This document shows positions 27,031 to 37,101 of a stretch of 64,000 nucleotides of DNA, in pieces. Origin of the DNA: an uncultured Cohaesibacter sp. (GTDB taxonomy: Bacteria > Pseudomonadota > Alphaproteobacteria > Rhizobiales > Cohaesibacteraceae); NCBI RefSeq assembly GCF_963676485.1, contig NZ_OY781114.1, forward strand, positions 2,992,501-3,056,500, read 5' to 3'. The notes under the pieces were generated by a model. That model ran no database searches. It had not been told where the DNA came from and was given only the letters and a program-made list of their open reading frames with translations. Position numbers and translations under genes: made by a program. How positions within the stretch are numbered: the stretch's first letter is position 1; each line of letters starts with the position of its first letter.

Positions 27031-28338
27031 ATGTACAGGCTAATTCTTTCATTGTCCTCATTTCTCACGCTGCTCTTGCTATCTCTTGGCTTGAGTATGG
27101 CGGAAGGGGATTTGCTGCGCGATTTTGATCTCGTTGTTGAACCGCGGATCGATAAAAGCCAGACAATTCAGAACCATCTCTATCATATTCAGCAAGACGC
27201 CATCATTTATCAATTTCGCGGCCAATCTGTGAGGAGCGAATGGTCTTGGGTGACGGCGTCGCAAGCTGTGCGATATATCGGACGCTACACGGTCGAAGGC
27301 ACATTTGTAGATGGCGTTTTGAAGGCGATAGCACACGGGGAAATGCAGGGATATCTTGCAGAATCCTCCCCCGCTATTGATGCGAGCAAACCCTGCTGGA
27401 TTGCCCAAATGGAAGGAACAGTCGACGGTCACGTTACGGCTGATGGGAATATTCAAATTCATTCCTCGGCGCGCATCGTCCACCAAACGGTGCTGGCGCC
27501 CCAACCCATCCGGGATCAAAACGGAGAGGTTGTCCGTCATGAGATGGCCTATACTAACGTTCCAACCGGCGGGTTTGAGCCGACTGTTAAGGACTATACC
27601 GTTGCCCTGCCTTTTGAGGTAGAGGCGCCATCCTGGTATCAGAGCAAATATTTCATTGCACGGGGGCAGCGCGACGATCAGCTCGCTTGGGTCCTTGACC
27701 GACTGAGTGGCCAGATGGAAGCCCTGTCGCGCAATTTGCTCAAGGGCATTCTGCCTCTGGCGCGCCAACAATGGCTTTCCATCAAGGCGCCCCTCAAAGA
27801 GCTTGAGATAGAGATGGCCGATAAGGGGACGGTTTCCCTCTTCCTTTCGGCAACACCTGCCGAGGCTTCCCTTAAACAGATGCTGCGTATGGAGGAACTG
27901 TCCAAGGCTTATGTCAAACTGCACAAGGTTGCCCTCACTCAGAATGATCAGCTGCTTCATTCGATCGAAGCACTCAAGCTCAACTTCATGGGCAACGTGA
28001 TGAAGACCGCAGCCAAATCCTTCATCAGTTGGAGCAACGTCATCCCGACCGACCTGTATGCCGGTCTTGAGGGCTATTCGCTGAACACGTCACTTTTCGC
28101 GCTGCCCAAGACGCTGGCGTCGTGGCAGCAGCAGGCGAGAAGAGATGCTTCTATCCTCAAGGATCAGACAACCACCATCCGGATGATGGAGAGCTATGCC
28201 GACTACTGGTCGGATGTTGCAGACAATTGCGTGAAGGAGAACCGCAGGCTCCATGATCGCTTCGACAGCATGAAACGGGACGAGCTTCGGTCTTTCTCGT
28301 CCGAGATCACCACCTTCTTCTCAAGCCTTCGCTTCTAG
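27031..28338 (+). CDS. Uncharacterised exported protein
   Basis: Not recognised. From ATG 27031 it has 435 residues with a signal peptide (MYRLILSLSSFLTLLLLSLG, cleavage about residue 24). The first half is beta-rich; the second half is largely helical, with residues about 235-330 and 380-435 of coiled-coil character. A TTG at 27001 is a possible earlier start. It is followed after 18 bases by a second exported protein with its own AGGAG site, so the two are co-transcribed and probably work together in the periplasm. Confidence 0.75.
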   Translation: MYRLILSLSSFLTLLLLSLGLSMAEGDLLRDFDLVVEPRIDKSQTIQNHLYHIQQDAIIYQFRGQSVRSEWSWVTASQAVRYIGRYTVEGTFVDGVLKAIAHGEMQGYLAESSPAIDASKPCWIAQMEGTVDGHVTADGNIQIHSSARIVHQTVLAPQPIRDQNGEVVRHEMAYTNVPTGGFEPTVKDYTVALPFEVEAPSWYQSKYFIARGQRDDQLAWVLDRLSGQMEALSRNLLKGILPLARQQWLSIKAPLKELEIEMADKGTVSLFLSATPAEASLKQMLRMEELSKAYVKLHKVALTQNDQLLHSIEALKLNFMGNVMKTAAKSFISWSNVIPTDLYAGLEGYSLNTSLFALPKTLASWQQQARRDASILKDQTTTIRMMESYADYWSDVADNCVKENRRLHDRFDSMKRDELRSFSSEITTFFSSLRF

Positions 28339-28356
28339 GACAAGGAGAGCACGACC

Positions 28357-29349
28357 ATGTCACGCACATTTTGTATGAACCTAGCAACCCTCGCACTGAT
28401 GACAACGGCTTTGCTGTCAGGCTTGAACGAAGCGAACGCGGCACCCCAAGGCTATTCGATCACGGACACGGACAAGTCTTACTCGATTGTCCTGAATGGA
28501 GAGACGGTCTTCGAGATCGGGTTCGATATCGGCATGGTGCCATTCGAGATTGACGGCCCGCGCGACATGAACGGGAATGGAGTGCTGGATCTGACCGTTC
28601 TCTGGATGAACTCACGGTCAACAGCCGCCTTTGCCGTCTTTGAATTCTGGCCCGAAGAGTTGGGTACGCTTTTCAAAACCTCCGGTCCCACTCAGGATAT
28701 GCTGCAGAGCTTCAGCAAGCTTTCCGATGCCGATATCGCGGCTCTTGTCTCGGGCGAGATGGATGCTCCAAGCCTGCGGCCTCATGGTCTACTCACCCTG
28801 CCGGAAGGTCTAAAGGCGAAGCCTCAGGAGAGCAATATGGGATCTCAGGGCACCGGCCTAAGCGAAAAGATGCTGCCTCTTGGTAACGCGGCAACGGATG
28901 AGCTTCCGATGACAAACGGGTTCTGGAGCTACAAACAGGGTAATCTGGATGAGGGAACGTCTGCGATGCTGGGTTGGAAGGATCCGGACCTGTCTGAAAA
29001 CACCTATTCGTTCATCCAGTTCAAGTGTCGGGAAAATGGCGACGACACATGGGTAATGCCGATGTATGCCGTCGAAGAGCGGACCAACACTGAAAAGCCG
29101 GACAGATTGCGTTTCATCCTGGATGGAAAAGCCATCGATATCTGGATCTGGTGGGCGTTCAATGACGAAACCGGATATTATGAGCCAATGGGATCTCTAC
29201 CGCGCGATACCGATTTCTTCGAACGTCTATCCAGAGCAGACGAGGTTGTCATGCAATGTGGCGACATTTCCCCAGATACCTTGGATGGTCCAGCAGGAGA
29301 CGCTGACGAAATGGCCGCAATCAGGACATTCATGCAGCGGTGCAACTAA
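28357..29349 (+). CDS. Uncharacterised exported protein
   Basis: Not recognised. 330 residues with a signal peptide ending LNEANA, then an acidic, mostly beta-sheet protein with four cysteines late in the chain (including FKCREN and VMQCGD). The segment DMNGNGVLDLTVLWMN resembles a calcium-binding EF-hand-like or dockerin-like loop (D-x-N-x-N-G), which is only a visual match. It is the second gene of a pair with the exported protein at 27031. Confidence 0.75.
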   Translation: MSRTFCMNLATLALMTTALLSGLNEANAAPQGYSITDTDKSYSIVLNGETVFEIGFDIGMVPFEIDGPRDMNGNGVLDLTVLWMNSRSTAAFAVFEFWPEELGTLFKTSGPTQDMLQSFSKLSDADIAALVSGEMDAPSLRPHGLLTLPEGLKAKPQESNMGSQGTGLSEKMLPLGNAATDELPMTNGFWSYKQGNLDEGTSAMLGWKDPDLSENTYSFIQFKCRENGDDTWVMPMYAVEERTNTEKPDRLRFILDGKAIDIWIWWAFNDETGYYEPMGSLPRDTDFFERLSRADEVVMQCGDISPDTLDGPAGDADEMAAIRTFMQRCN

Positions 29350-29517
29350 TACTATGCGAATATTGTGCGCGAATTCGAACCGCTGAAGCTGCTTTGCTAA
29401 TGAGCGGGGTAAATAAACGGTGACCTAGCAAGCATACACAGCCAATGTGGCTCTGCAGATATAAACCGTTGTATCTAGTTTTCAGCACGAACTAGGCGCA
29501 TCAGTACCGATGCCCAG

Positions 29518-29690
29518 AGTGTCAATAATGCTTCAATTGCATCAAATGGCAGGAATGGGGACGCAGTCCGGCAACGCTTGCCCATCGATGAAAGGTCCTT
29601 TGGGTCGCGAAGACCAATCACGACCCCAGATGAGCAATTTCGGGCAATGATGCGCCGCACGGCTCCGGGTCGAGTCCATAAGTAACTGAC
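29518..29690 (+). repeat. Dispersed intergenic repeat, copy 5 (second subfamily)
   Basis: Has GGCAGGAATGGGG, the CATCGATGAAAGG box, and a tail with AATCACGACCCCAGATGAGC and CAATTTCGGG that is shared only with copy 10 at 48021. The remainder of 29350-29874 holds no supported gene. Confidence 0.75.
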
Positions 29691-29874
29691 GCTACAAAGT
29701 ACACCAACGACCACTTTTTTGGCGCGGCCAAAAGCGTGATAAAGTTTAAGGAGGTTTTGTCGCCGGTTTGGTAGCAAAGATATGAGTCAAGTGTCGAACT
29801 CTGATTTTGGACCTTGTATTGTGGGCTGCTTGGTATAGCGTGTTCCTCAATTGTTCTTATTTTGGGGTAACTGA

Positions 29875-30513
29875 ATGTCTGTTAGCAATATTATTTTTGA
29901 TTGGGATGGTACTCTAGCGAAGACGCTTGATCTGTGGTTGGCCGGGTACCAAGCCGCTCTTGAGAGTCGAGGACATAAATTCGACGCTAAAACCATCGTT
30001 TCGGAGTTCTTTCATAATCACCATGAAGTTCCAGAACGCTATCCAGATTTGGAGTTCCATATTATTGCTGAAGAAACTAGGTCTCACGTGTTTGCTGCGC
30101 TGTCTTCTGTGGAGTTGTACGATGGTGTCTTCGAAGTATTATCGGGGTTAGCCCAGCAGGAAAAGACTGTAACCCTTGTAACCTCAAGCTCGCGCCATCT
30201 CTTGGAAAAAGCCTTGGCCTTCCAAGAACTCCAAAATTATTTTTCCTCTATCATTGCAGGCGACGATGGTTTCGGACATAAACCAAGCACACAGCCGTTT
30301 GAAGAAACAATTAAGCGGATAGATGCAAGTCCGGAAAGCACAGCAATTGTGGGTGACACCCATGTTGATATCCAAGCAGGCCAGTCGCTAGATTGCAAAA
30401 CCTGCTGGTTTGCCCCTCTACACAATGGGCTTTTCCATGACTTCGATTATATTCGCAAGCTATCCCCGGATCATGAGATTTCAGATCTCCGAGAGCTGCT
30501 GCAAATATCGTAG
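29875..30513 (+). CDS. HAD family hydrolase (phosphoglycolate phosphatase-like)
   Basis: A 212-residue HAD-IA phosphatase. Motif I DWDGTL has the nucleophile Asp9 and general acid Asp11, motif II is the VTSSSR serine/threonine region, motif III the Lys in GHKPSTQPF and motif IV GDTHVDIQAG. The cap lies between residues about 15 and 80. It is monocistronic, preceded by a GGGGTAA site, and flanked by dispersed repeats on both sides. Substrate unknown. Confidence 0.93.
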   Translation: MSVSNIIFDWDGTLAKTLDLWLAGYQAALESRGHKFDAKTIVSEFFHNHHEVPERYPDLEFHIIAEETRSHVFAALSSVELYDGVFEVLSGLAQQEKTVTLVTSSSRHLLEKALAFQELQNYFSSIIAGDDGFGHKPSTQPFEETIKRIDASPESTAIVGDTHVDIQAGQSLDCKTCWFAPLHNGLFHDFDYIRKLSPDHEISDLRELLQIS

Positions 30514-30606
30514 GCAAGAATACGATCCAGGCCAATACTCATACGTTTCTGTAGGCTCCGGATTCCTTGAGCGGCCATTGGCCCAACCACAGCAAAAGTT
30601 AGCTTT

Positions 30607-30745
30607 TCCGCGCTCCTGTCACATCGTCAATGGAAATGCTGCACCTCATTCGAATGACAGCAATGGGGAAGTGGACTTGCCCCAGATGATGGCTGTCGAA
30701 TGCCCGCATTGGGCCGCGATTGCCAGTCTGATCGAGTACTGAAAG
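30607..30745 (+). repeat. Dispersed intergenic repeat, copy 6
   Basis: One of the best copies: AAATGCTGCACCTCATTCGA, GACAGCAATGGGGAAG and GAATGCCCGCATTGGGCCGC are nearly identical to copy 11 at 48888. Otherwise 30514-31092 has no supported gene; its right part is AT-rich and may hold the promoter of the next gene. Confidence 0.85.
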
Positions 30746-31092
30746 CCAGATGTTATTTTGCAGCGCACTGGCCGATTCGAGGCTAAGCTTACCATAGCGC
30801 TTTCATGCCTCTTGCTGCGTTGCAACTTTGGAAATTCGAGTTTGGTTGGTGTTTGGCTTCATGTTCAACGTGCATATATCTATAGTATGGAACGGTAGCG
30901 ACGTTTGATACTTTTCTGTGTGCACTCTTCTCTCTGCAACCTAGGATTAATTATCTAGTGCATATATTTGCATAAATCGCCTGTCGGAGTGACCGGGCGA
31001 CCAGATCATAATATTGACGGCCGATTAATTCGCTTTTCTTCGGCTGTCTGGAACCCCCAATTCATTTTGTTGTTAATGCGGAGTGGTGACAC

Positions 31093-32922
31093 ATGAGAAA
31101 ACTTCTGTTCAAGTTTCTCTCTCACAACGCAGGTCTCAAGCAAAAAGCCTCTTCAGACACCTATGAACCTCATCACAATGGAGCTATTTGGGCATCAGCA
31201 AACATTTCGGAAACTCCAACGGTCAATCCGATTGGCTGGATAGGCGGAGAAATTCGCTTTCCCCAAAACGTCAAAGTTCCTACCCTCAATAATAAACCCT
31301 ATAAGTTTCTATGTGAAATTGATTGCGCTCGAATACCCGCCGAGACCTGGAGCGGAATTGGGCCGAGAAATGGGAAGCTCGCATTCCTAGTTGCTCCGGA
31401 AGGGCGTCTTGACGTCAAAGTCATCCACTATACGCCTTCAGATGACACAAGCACCATTCCCGCGCCTATGCTCAAGAACTATTCTGCATATCATTCATAT
31501 ATGGAGAAAGTTCCTGACCTAGTTCCTGATTTGCCATCTTGGCCCTTGCAAATTCTGGAGAATTGTCAGGAATCGGATGAGGCTTACCCTGCAAAGAGAA
31601 ATCGCGACGAGGATCCGTTCCGCGATCTCGATTTGCGCGATCAGGAATTGATACCTGGTAGTTGGCAAGAGTTGTTGCTTTTATTGAGATTGGGCCATGC
31701 CAGACTGAAGGAAAGATTGGTCAGTCTATCGAGGCAACTGGAAGATAAACAAAGCCGCTTTGAACTTGGCTATCATGATGAAGCTGTTGTTCTCGAGAAG
31801 ATCAAGAAATTAGCAGCGGATATTTCCAGGGAACTTCAGGAAAAATACAAAAATCGCGCAATTACTGCCGCGGACTGGGTTTCGGAGGTTGAATTGCTGC
31901 TCCCGCTATTTGAGCTGGAAGCAGAGGCTCGGCTTAACAGCAATGAACCAATATTCTTCAGATACACCTATTCGTTAGAGCAGAAGCGATTTCTTTCTGA
32001 CTATCCAGACAACGTTATCTCTTTGAGAGATAATCTCAGAAGCAGATTTCACGACTTGAAAGAAGATCTGGAAGTTGCCCGAGAGCTTTTTACCGAACTG
32101 ACTGGTAAACAAGCAGACCAAATGGGTTCACTTGAACTGCGGAAAGTAGCACCCGAACTCTGGGTCCTGCTGACACAAGAAATCAGGAAACTGGAAAGAG
32201 AATTTGTCAAAATGGAATTTATGGCATTCACTCATGCTAATGAAATCCGTAAAAAAGGCGTTCGTCATAATTCCGAGGCGAGTGGCATTATTGCCAAGGT
32301 CGGTATGGGAGAGTTGCCGAAATCCACGCAAGACATTGCTAGAAAGTTTAAAAGCGAGATTGAGGCCCATGAAAAGAAACTCGACAAAATTTCGGACAGG
32401 GAAACTCAGGCAAGGGAATTGGCAACTCTCAAGGAAGGCTTCGATATTGTGTCGGATGCCACTTTGAAATTTGAGGAACTGGAGCAAGAAATGTCAGCCT
32501 CGTCGACGCTTCCATTCGATAATCAAAAGTGCAGCGCTGTCATTCAATGGCTCGAACATCTTGTAGATAGGCAATGTTTGAAGGTGGGTTGGCATCGCGA
32601 TTATACTGTTCTTCGAGCTCTGCTATTGCAGGCGGTTTATCGGCAAGAACCCCAAAAAATTGAAGACCGGGCCAGAGTTCTTCTGGAACAATACTGGTTG
32701 AACTTCGCTCAGGAGGCTCCCGTTCAAATTGGAGGCACTCCCCGCGGATGGTGTTCTAACTTTATTGACCTTTTGCCAAACTCAGTCGTTCTAATCCAAA
32801 TTCCTTCAAACTATCTGACCGGGCACATTTTTGGTGATGTCTATGATTTGGTCGTGTCCATCGATCGCAAGCATTTTCGTCGCGGGAAGTTTGACAAAAT
32901 CGCTTTCGATATTTCCAACTAA
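31093..32922 (+). CDS. Large YwqG-like (DUF1963) protein with coiled-coil insertion, tentative
   Basis: A 609-residue cytosolic protein. The start PIGWIGGEIRFPQNV and YKFLCEIDCARIP resemble the opening of DUF1963/YwqG proteins, and the last 50 residues (VYDLVVSIDRKHFRRGKFD) resemble their ending. Between them lie about 350 residues of charged helix (residues about 190-480) with coiled-coil character. The two ends may form one fold split by a long insertion; this is inference. It stands alone with a GGAGTGG site and is flanked by dispersed repeats. Confidence 0.6.
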   Translation: MRKLLFKFLSHNAGLKQKASSDTYEPHHNGAIWASANISETPTVNPIGWIGGEIRFPQNVKVPTLNNKPYKFLCEIDCARIPAETWSGIGPRNGKLAFLVAPEGRLDVKVIHYTPSDDTSTIPAPMLKNYSAYHSYMEKVPDLVPDLPSWPLQILENCQESDEAYPAKRNRDEDPFRDLDLRDQELIPGSWQELLLLLRLGHARLKERLVSLSRQLEDKQSRFELGYHDEAVVLEKIKKLAADISRELQEKYKNRAITAADWVSEVELLLPLFELEAEARLNSNEPIFFRYTYSLEQKRFLSDYPDNVISLRDNLRSRFHDLKEDLEVARELFTELTGKQADQMGSLELRKVAPELWVLLTQEIRKLEREFVKMEFMAFTHANEIRKKGVRHNSEASGIIAKVGMGELPKSTQDIARKFKSEIEAHEKKLDKISDRETQARELATLKEGFDIVSDATLKFEELEQEMSASSTLPFDNQKCSAVIQWLEHLVDRQCLKVGWHRDYTVLRALLLQAVYRQEPQKIEDRARVLLEQYWLNFAQEAPVQIGGTPRGWCSNFIDLLPNSVVLIQIPSNYLTGHIFGDVYDLVVSIDRKHFRRGKFDKIAFDISN

Positions 32923-33000
32923 TTTTTGACCTGATTTCACAAGAAATTTTCAGTAATGCAACTCATACAGACAATGCCTGCGGAGCAGTTGTTCCTTTGG

Positions 33001-33130
33001 ACTTCAATGCTGCAGCATCATCGAACGGCAGCTTCCTGGAAAATCGCTAAGGCCATTTCCAGGAATGAGCGGCGGCTTTGGGCCGCGACTGTAAATCACA
33101 GATCTGGGTGAGTGTTTTCGCATAATTCTG
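33001..33130 (+). repeat. Dispersed intergenic repeat, degenerate copy 7
   Basis: Recognised by CAATGCTGCAGCATCATCGA and GGGCCGCGACTGTAAATCAC. It lies in a 586-base gap otherwise holding only the P-loop fragment at 33271. Confidence 0.5.
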
Positions 33131-33270
33131 CGCTGAACGAGTCTTGGTAGAGCCAATTGCAGGCGGACGGTGATGATGATAATCTGTTTGCGTGCGCTAT
33201 GAGACTGACCTGCCTAAAATAGCCGTCTGGTGCGCCCCATTCTCCCTTTTTTAAGAGTTGAGAGTAGCGC

Positions 33271-33480
33271 ATGTGTAACCATATGTTCGTCGTGACCGGA
33301 GGCCCGGGTTCCGGCAAGAGTAGTTTGCGACACAGTGCCTTTTGCGCACGTGAGCTTGATTTGGTCCTGACCTTCGAACACCATACGGGCCAGCCGCAAG
33401 TGAGCGGTGGCATCACAGGCCGGACACACGTCAGAACTCGACGGTGCCCCAAAAAACCAGAATTTCCTCTTGCAATTTGA
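33271..33480 (+). pseudogene. Possible AAA-type P-loop fragment
   Basis: A 69-codon frame begins MCNHMFVVTGGPGSGKSSL, a good Walker A with the preceding strand as in small AAA_28-like NTPases. After this the sequence loses any family resemblance and ends beside the gnd gene. No ribosome site was noted. It may be the 5' remnant of a deleted NTPase gene, or chance. Confidence 0.35.
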
Positions 33481-33508
33481 GCGTCTACATCAATACGCCT
33501 TTCGAAGC

Positions 33509-34906
33509 TCACTGAGCTTTTGCATTCCAATCGAAGTGAAAATGGCCGGATTTATCGGTGCGCTCGAATGTATGCGCGCCGAAATAATCGCGTTGCCCCT
33601 GAATAAGGTTCGCCCCGACGCATGCGCTGCGCCGTCCATCCAGCCATGAAAGAGCAGAATAGAAGCAAGGCACCGCGGTGCCCGATATAGCAGCCATTGA
33701 GGCAACAGACCGCATGGCTGTTTCAGAACCATCCAGAAGGCCGCTGGCATAATCGCTTGCAAGCATGTCCGTGTCTTGCGGTATGGCCGCAATCGGATCC
33801 AGCATCGCCGAGCGGATGATGCAGCCTGCACGCCAGCCTCGGGCCACAGCCGCCAGATCGGTGTGCCAACCATTGGCATCAGAAGCCGCAGCGATCAGCT
33901 CAAGCCCCTGAATATAACAGGCCAACATGGCCGCAGGCAGTGCTGCGCCGATCTCTTCGGCCAGCGCTTCCCCATTGATGCCCTCATTGGGAGACAACCG
34001 TTTTTCCAGTGACAATCGGTCCCGACCAGAGAGCGCCCGCGCCAAGAAGGCCGCAGCGATCGTCGGGATCGCCACGCCATATTCAAGGCCCGCTTCGGTT
34101 GTCCAGCGACCAGTGCCCTTGTGTCCTGCCGCATCCTTGATGAAGTCCAGAATGGGACGGTCCGTCTCCGGGTCCATGGTGCCGGCAATGACAGCAGAGA
34201 TCTCCAACAGATAGGAGGCTGCCGGACCGCGGTTCCAACTGGAAAAGAGGGAGGAGATTTGTCCGTGGTCGCGTCCGGCAGGCCCAGACAGCAGCAGATA
34301 GGCTTCTGCGAGAAGCTGCATCTGGGCATATTCGATCCCATTGTGAACGGTCTTGACGAAGTGTCCTGCTCCACCTGCTCCATGAGCCGCATAGCAGGCG
34401 CCGCCATCGGGAGCCTTGGCCGCAATGGCTGCGAAAAGATCATCAACATGAGCGAGAGCTGCGCTGTCGCCTCCGGCCATCAGGGCCGGTCCGAACCGGG
34501 CCCCGGTCTCCCCACCGGACACCCCGAGGCCGACAAAGACAAGATCCTTGGCTTCAAGCAACGCAGCGCGACGCTCCGTATCCCGATAGAATGAATTGCC
34601 GCCGTCCATCACGATATCCCCTGCCGCAAGCAGGGGAGCAAGACGAGCGATCATCTCGTCCACCGGCTCTCCGGCCTTGATCATCATCAGGATACGGGCC
34701 GGCTTTTTCAAGGAGGCGACAAGGGCTTCAAGGCTATCATACAGCCCGACGCTTACCCCCAGTTCCTGACGTGCGCCATCCAGCACCTCACGGAAGGCAT
34801 CGTAAGCGGCAACGCTGAATCCGTGATCGACAAAGTTGAGCGCCAGATTGCGCCCCATGACCCCAAGCCCGATGATGGCAATGTCTGCGAGTGTGCGGGT
34901 TTGCAT
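33509..34906 (-). CDS. gnd: 6-phosphogluconate dehydrogenase (decarboxylating)
   Basis: NADP-type 6-phosphogluconate dehydrogenase of 465 residues; it makes ribulose 5-phosphate and CO2. Visible are the Rossmann motif GLGVMGRNLALNF, the substrate motif GVSGGETGARFGP, the catalytic Lys/Asn in KTVHNGIEYAQMQ, GHKGTGRWT and the C-terminal GQRDYFGAHTFER. Start ATG 34906 (second of two adjacent ATGs) suits the GAGGGG site. It follows edd by 36 bases in the same orientation, so the two form an operon that splits 6-phosphogluconate between the pentose phosphate and Entner-Doudoroff routes. Confidence 0.97.
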   Translation of the reverse strand: MQTRTLADIAIIGLGVMGRNLALNFVDHGFSVAAYDAFREVLDGARQELGVSVGLYDSLEALVASLKKPARILMMIKAGEPVDEMIARLAPLLAAGDIVMDGGNSFYRDTERRAALLEAKDLVFVGLGVSGGETGARFGPALMAGGDSAALAHVDDLFAAIAAKAPDGGACYAAHGAGGAGHFVKTVHNGIEYAQMQLLAEAYLLLSGPAGRDHGQISSLFSSWNRGPAASYLLEISAVIAGTMDPETDRPILDFIKDAAGHKGTGRWTTEAGLEYGVAIPTIAAAFLARALSGRDRLSLEKRLSPNEGINGEALAEEIGAALPAAMLACYIQGLELIAAASDANGWHTDLAAVARGWRAGCIIRSAMLDPIAAIPQDTDMLASDYASGLLDGSETAMRSVASMAAISGTAVPCFYSALSWLDGRRSACVGANLIQGQRDYFGAHTFERTDKSGHFHFDWNAKAQ

Positions 34907-34945
34907 CATATGTCCCCTCAAGTCTTCCTTACGTAACGCATTTTC

Positions 34946-36757
34946 TCAAGAGAACGAAATCGCTCCCTCGTTGGCTGGGCCGATCGATTTTCTGAAGCTT
35001 GAGAAAAGCTCTCGTCCTAAGCCATCGTGGTTGGATGAAAGATCGGGTATTCTCACAGGCCGCTCCAAAACCTTTGGATCGCATATTTCCAACGTGCCTT
35101 CGCTAGCATCCAAGCGCACGATGTCGCCATTTTGCAGCTGGGCAATAGCGCCCCCATCATAAGCTTCAGGACAAATATGGATAGCTGCAGGCACTTTGCC
35201 TGAAGCACCGGACATACGCCCGTCCGTCAGCAAGGCAACCTTGAAGCCTTTGTCCTGCAACACTGAGAGCATGGGAGTTAGATTATGTAACTCGGGCATG
35301 CCATTTGCTCTCGGCCCCTGATAGCGAACGACGACGATAACGTCCTTGTCCAGGTCGCCGTTGTGAAATGCCGTCTTCACATCATCCTGGCTGAGGAACA
35401 CCATGACCGGAGCTTCAATAGAATGTCTTTCAACCGAAACCGCAGACACTTTTATGACGCCTTCGCCGATGTTGCCCTTTAGGGTTTTGATGCCGCCCGT
35501 TTTCTGGAATGGCTGGTCTATGGTGCTGATAATTTTGGGGTCTAGCGGCTCATTGTTGTCGCTAACCCATTGAACGCGGCCTTGCGCGTTGAGCTTTGGT
35601 TCTGTTGTATAGTGCTCGATACCTTGCCCCATAACGGTTTGTACATCTTCATGAAGAAGGCCGCCTTTGATCAACTGCCCCACAACGCAAGGCAACCCTC
35701 CAGCAGCGTGAAAATGATTCACATCGGCAAGGCCATTTGGATAGACCCTTGCAAGAAGAGGGGTTACAGCCGAAATTTCTGAAAAGTCCTGCCATGTGAG
35801 TTTGATGCCTGCGACACTTGCCATGGCAACAAGATGAAGAAGCTGGTTGGTCGACCCTCCCGTGGCGTTAAGCCCGACAATTCCATTGACGAGGGCTTTT
35901 TCATCGAAAATATGTGCAAAGGGAATGAATTCATCGCCTTCGCTTGTGATATTCAGAGCCCGCTCTATTGATGCTTTCGTAATGGCGGTGCGCATGTCGG
36001 TGTTCGGGTTGATAAAACTCGAACCAGACATTTGCAGCCCCATGAATTCCATAAGCATCTGGTTGGTATTCGCCGTTCCATAGAAAGTGCAAGTGCCCGG
36101 AGCGTGGTAGGATGCCATTTCCGACTTGAGCAATTCCTCTCGGCCAACAATTCCTTTGGCAAAATCTTGCCGTACCCGTGCCTTCTCCGAGTTTGCCAAG
36201 CCTGAGGTCATGGGGCCAGCAGGAAGGAACAACGCAGGGAGGTGGCCAAATGCGGCGGCAGCCATAATCAGACCCGGCACAATCTTGTCACAAACACCCA
36301 GAAAGACCACACCGTCGAATACGTTATGAGAGAGCCCTATTGCTGCAGACATGGCGACAACCTCACGCGAATAGAGCGAGAGATCCATCCCAACTTGGCC
36401 CTGCGTAACTCCATCGCACATAGCCGGAACGGCCCCGGCGACTTGTGCCGTAGCTCCTAGGGCGCGCGCAGCCTCACGTATGAGCTCGGGGTAGTCCTCG
36501 TAAGGCTGGTGGGCCGAAAGCATGTCGTTATAGGCTGTGATGATACCCAGATTTGGAGTTTTTGCCGCTGACAATGCCTCTTTGTCCGATGGGCTGGCTG
36601 CAGCAAAGGCGTGCGAAAGGTTGCCGCAAGTCAGATGTGCACGTCCTGGCCCCTTTTTGATGGCGCGATCGATTTTTGCCAAATAGTTAGCCCGGTTGAT
36701 CTCGCTTCGTTCACGGATTCTGTCTGTAACCCGCAAAATTGTGTCTTGACATGTCAT
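34946..36757 (-). CDS. edd: Phosphogluconate dehydratase (Entner-Doudoroff)
   Basis: Edd converts 6-phosphogluconate to 2-keto-3-deoxy-6-phosphogluconate. From ATG 36757 it has 603 residues, the usual length; longer frames upstream would run through the operator. Iron-sulfur and active-site segments are visible: [41 protein letters not shown] and the C-terminal [18 protein letters not shown] GntR-type operator lies 24 bases upstream. The partner aldolase gene (eda) is not in the window. Confidence 0.97.
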   Translation of the reverse strand: MTCQDTILRVTDRIRERSEINRANYLAKIDRAIKKGPGRAHLTCGNLSHAFAAASPSDKEALSAAKTPNLGIITAYNDMLSAHQPYEDYPELIREAARALGATAQVAGAVPAMCDGVTQGQVGMDLSLYSREVVAMSAAIGLSHNVFDGVVFLGVCDKIVPGLIMAAAAFGHLPALFLPAGPMTSGLANSEKARVRQDFAKGIVGREELLKSEMASYHAPGTCTFYGTANTNQMLMEFMGLQMSGSSFINPNTDMRTAITKASIERALNITSEGDEFIPFAHIFDEKALVNGIVGLNATGGSTNQLLHLVAMASVAGIKLTWQDFSEISAVTPLLARVYPNGLADVNHFHAAGGLPCVVGQLIKGGLLHEDVQTVMGQGIEHYTTEPKLNAQGRVQWVSDNNEPLDPKIISTIDQPFQKTGGIKTLKGNIGEGVIKVSAVSVERHSIEAPVMVFLSQDDVKTAFHNGDLDKDVIVVVRYQGPRANGMPELHNLTPMLSVLQDKGFKVALLTDGRMSGASGKVPAAIHICPEAYDGGAIAQLQNGDIVRLDASEGTLEICDPKVLERPVRIPDLSSNHDGLGRELFSSFRKSIGPANEGAISFS

Positions 36758-36780
36758 TGCATCAATCTCATAATCACGAT

Positions 36781-36800
36781 ATATGTTATCGGTAACATAT
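36781..36800 (-). promoter_or_regulatory. GntR (LacI-type) operator upstream of edd
   Basis: ATATGTTATCGGTAACATAT has perfect 8-bp arms around TCGG. It closely resembles the gluconate repressor operator known from E. coli (ATGTTACCGGTAACAT) and matches the site at 43675. The LacI-type regulator at 41256-42293 is the likely binder. Confidence 0.75.
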
Positions 36801-37009
36801 ACTAACATTACGGCGCACACAAGCGATATTTACGAATATGCTCGCCGTGATTTTAGGGGGACTGGTCATATGACTTAGATGCTGAGTGTCTGGGAGGAGC
36901 AAAGCAGTGTTAACAAGGATGGAAGCGCGAGAGATTTCCAGCTTAGACAGCCCCCCCAGTGTAAATAGGCACTTATCAGCAAAGATCTGTCCTCCTTCCA
37001 CTACAAGAA

Positions 37010-37052
37010 AATGCGGTTTCAAAGCGCGTTTGCTGCGCTTTGAAACCGCATT
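37010..37052 (-). terminator. Long perfect hairpin after FCD regulator gene
   Basis: Arms 37010-37027 and 37035-37052 are perfectly complementary over 18 bp (AATGCGGTTTCAAAGCGC) around GTTTGCT. It lies 50 bases beyond the regulator stop and upstream of edd; it can stop transcription coming from the regulator. Confidence 0.7.
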
Positions 37053-37101
37053 GTTTGGCACGCGACTTTGCGGGATCGCTCCCGGAGCTCTTCGCCCCGG
37101 A

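Noticed and set aside
33214-33429. 71-codon minus-strand frame opposite the P-loop fragment
   Set aside because: No motif; the opposite strand has a good Walker A.
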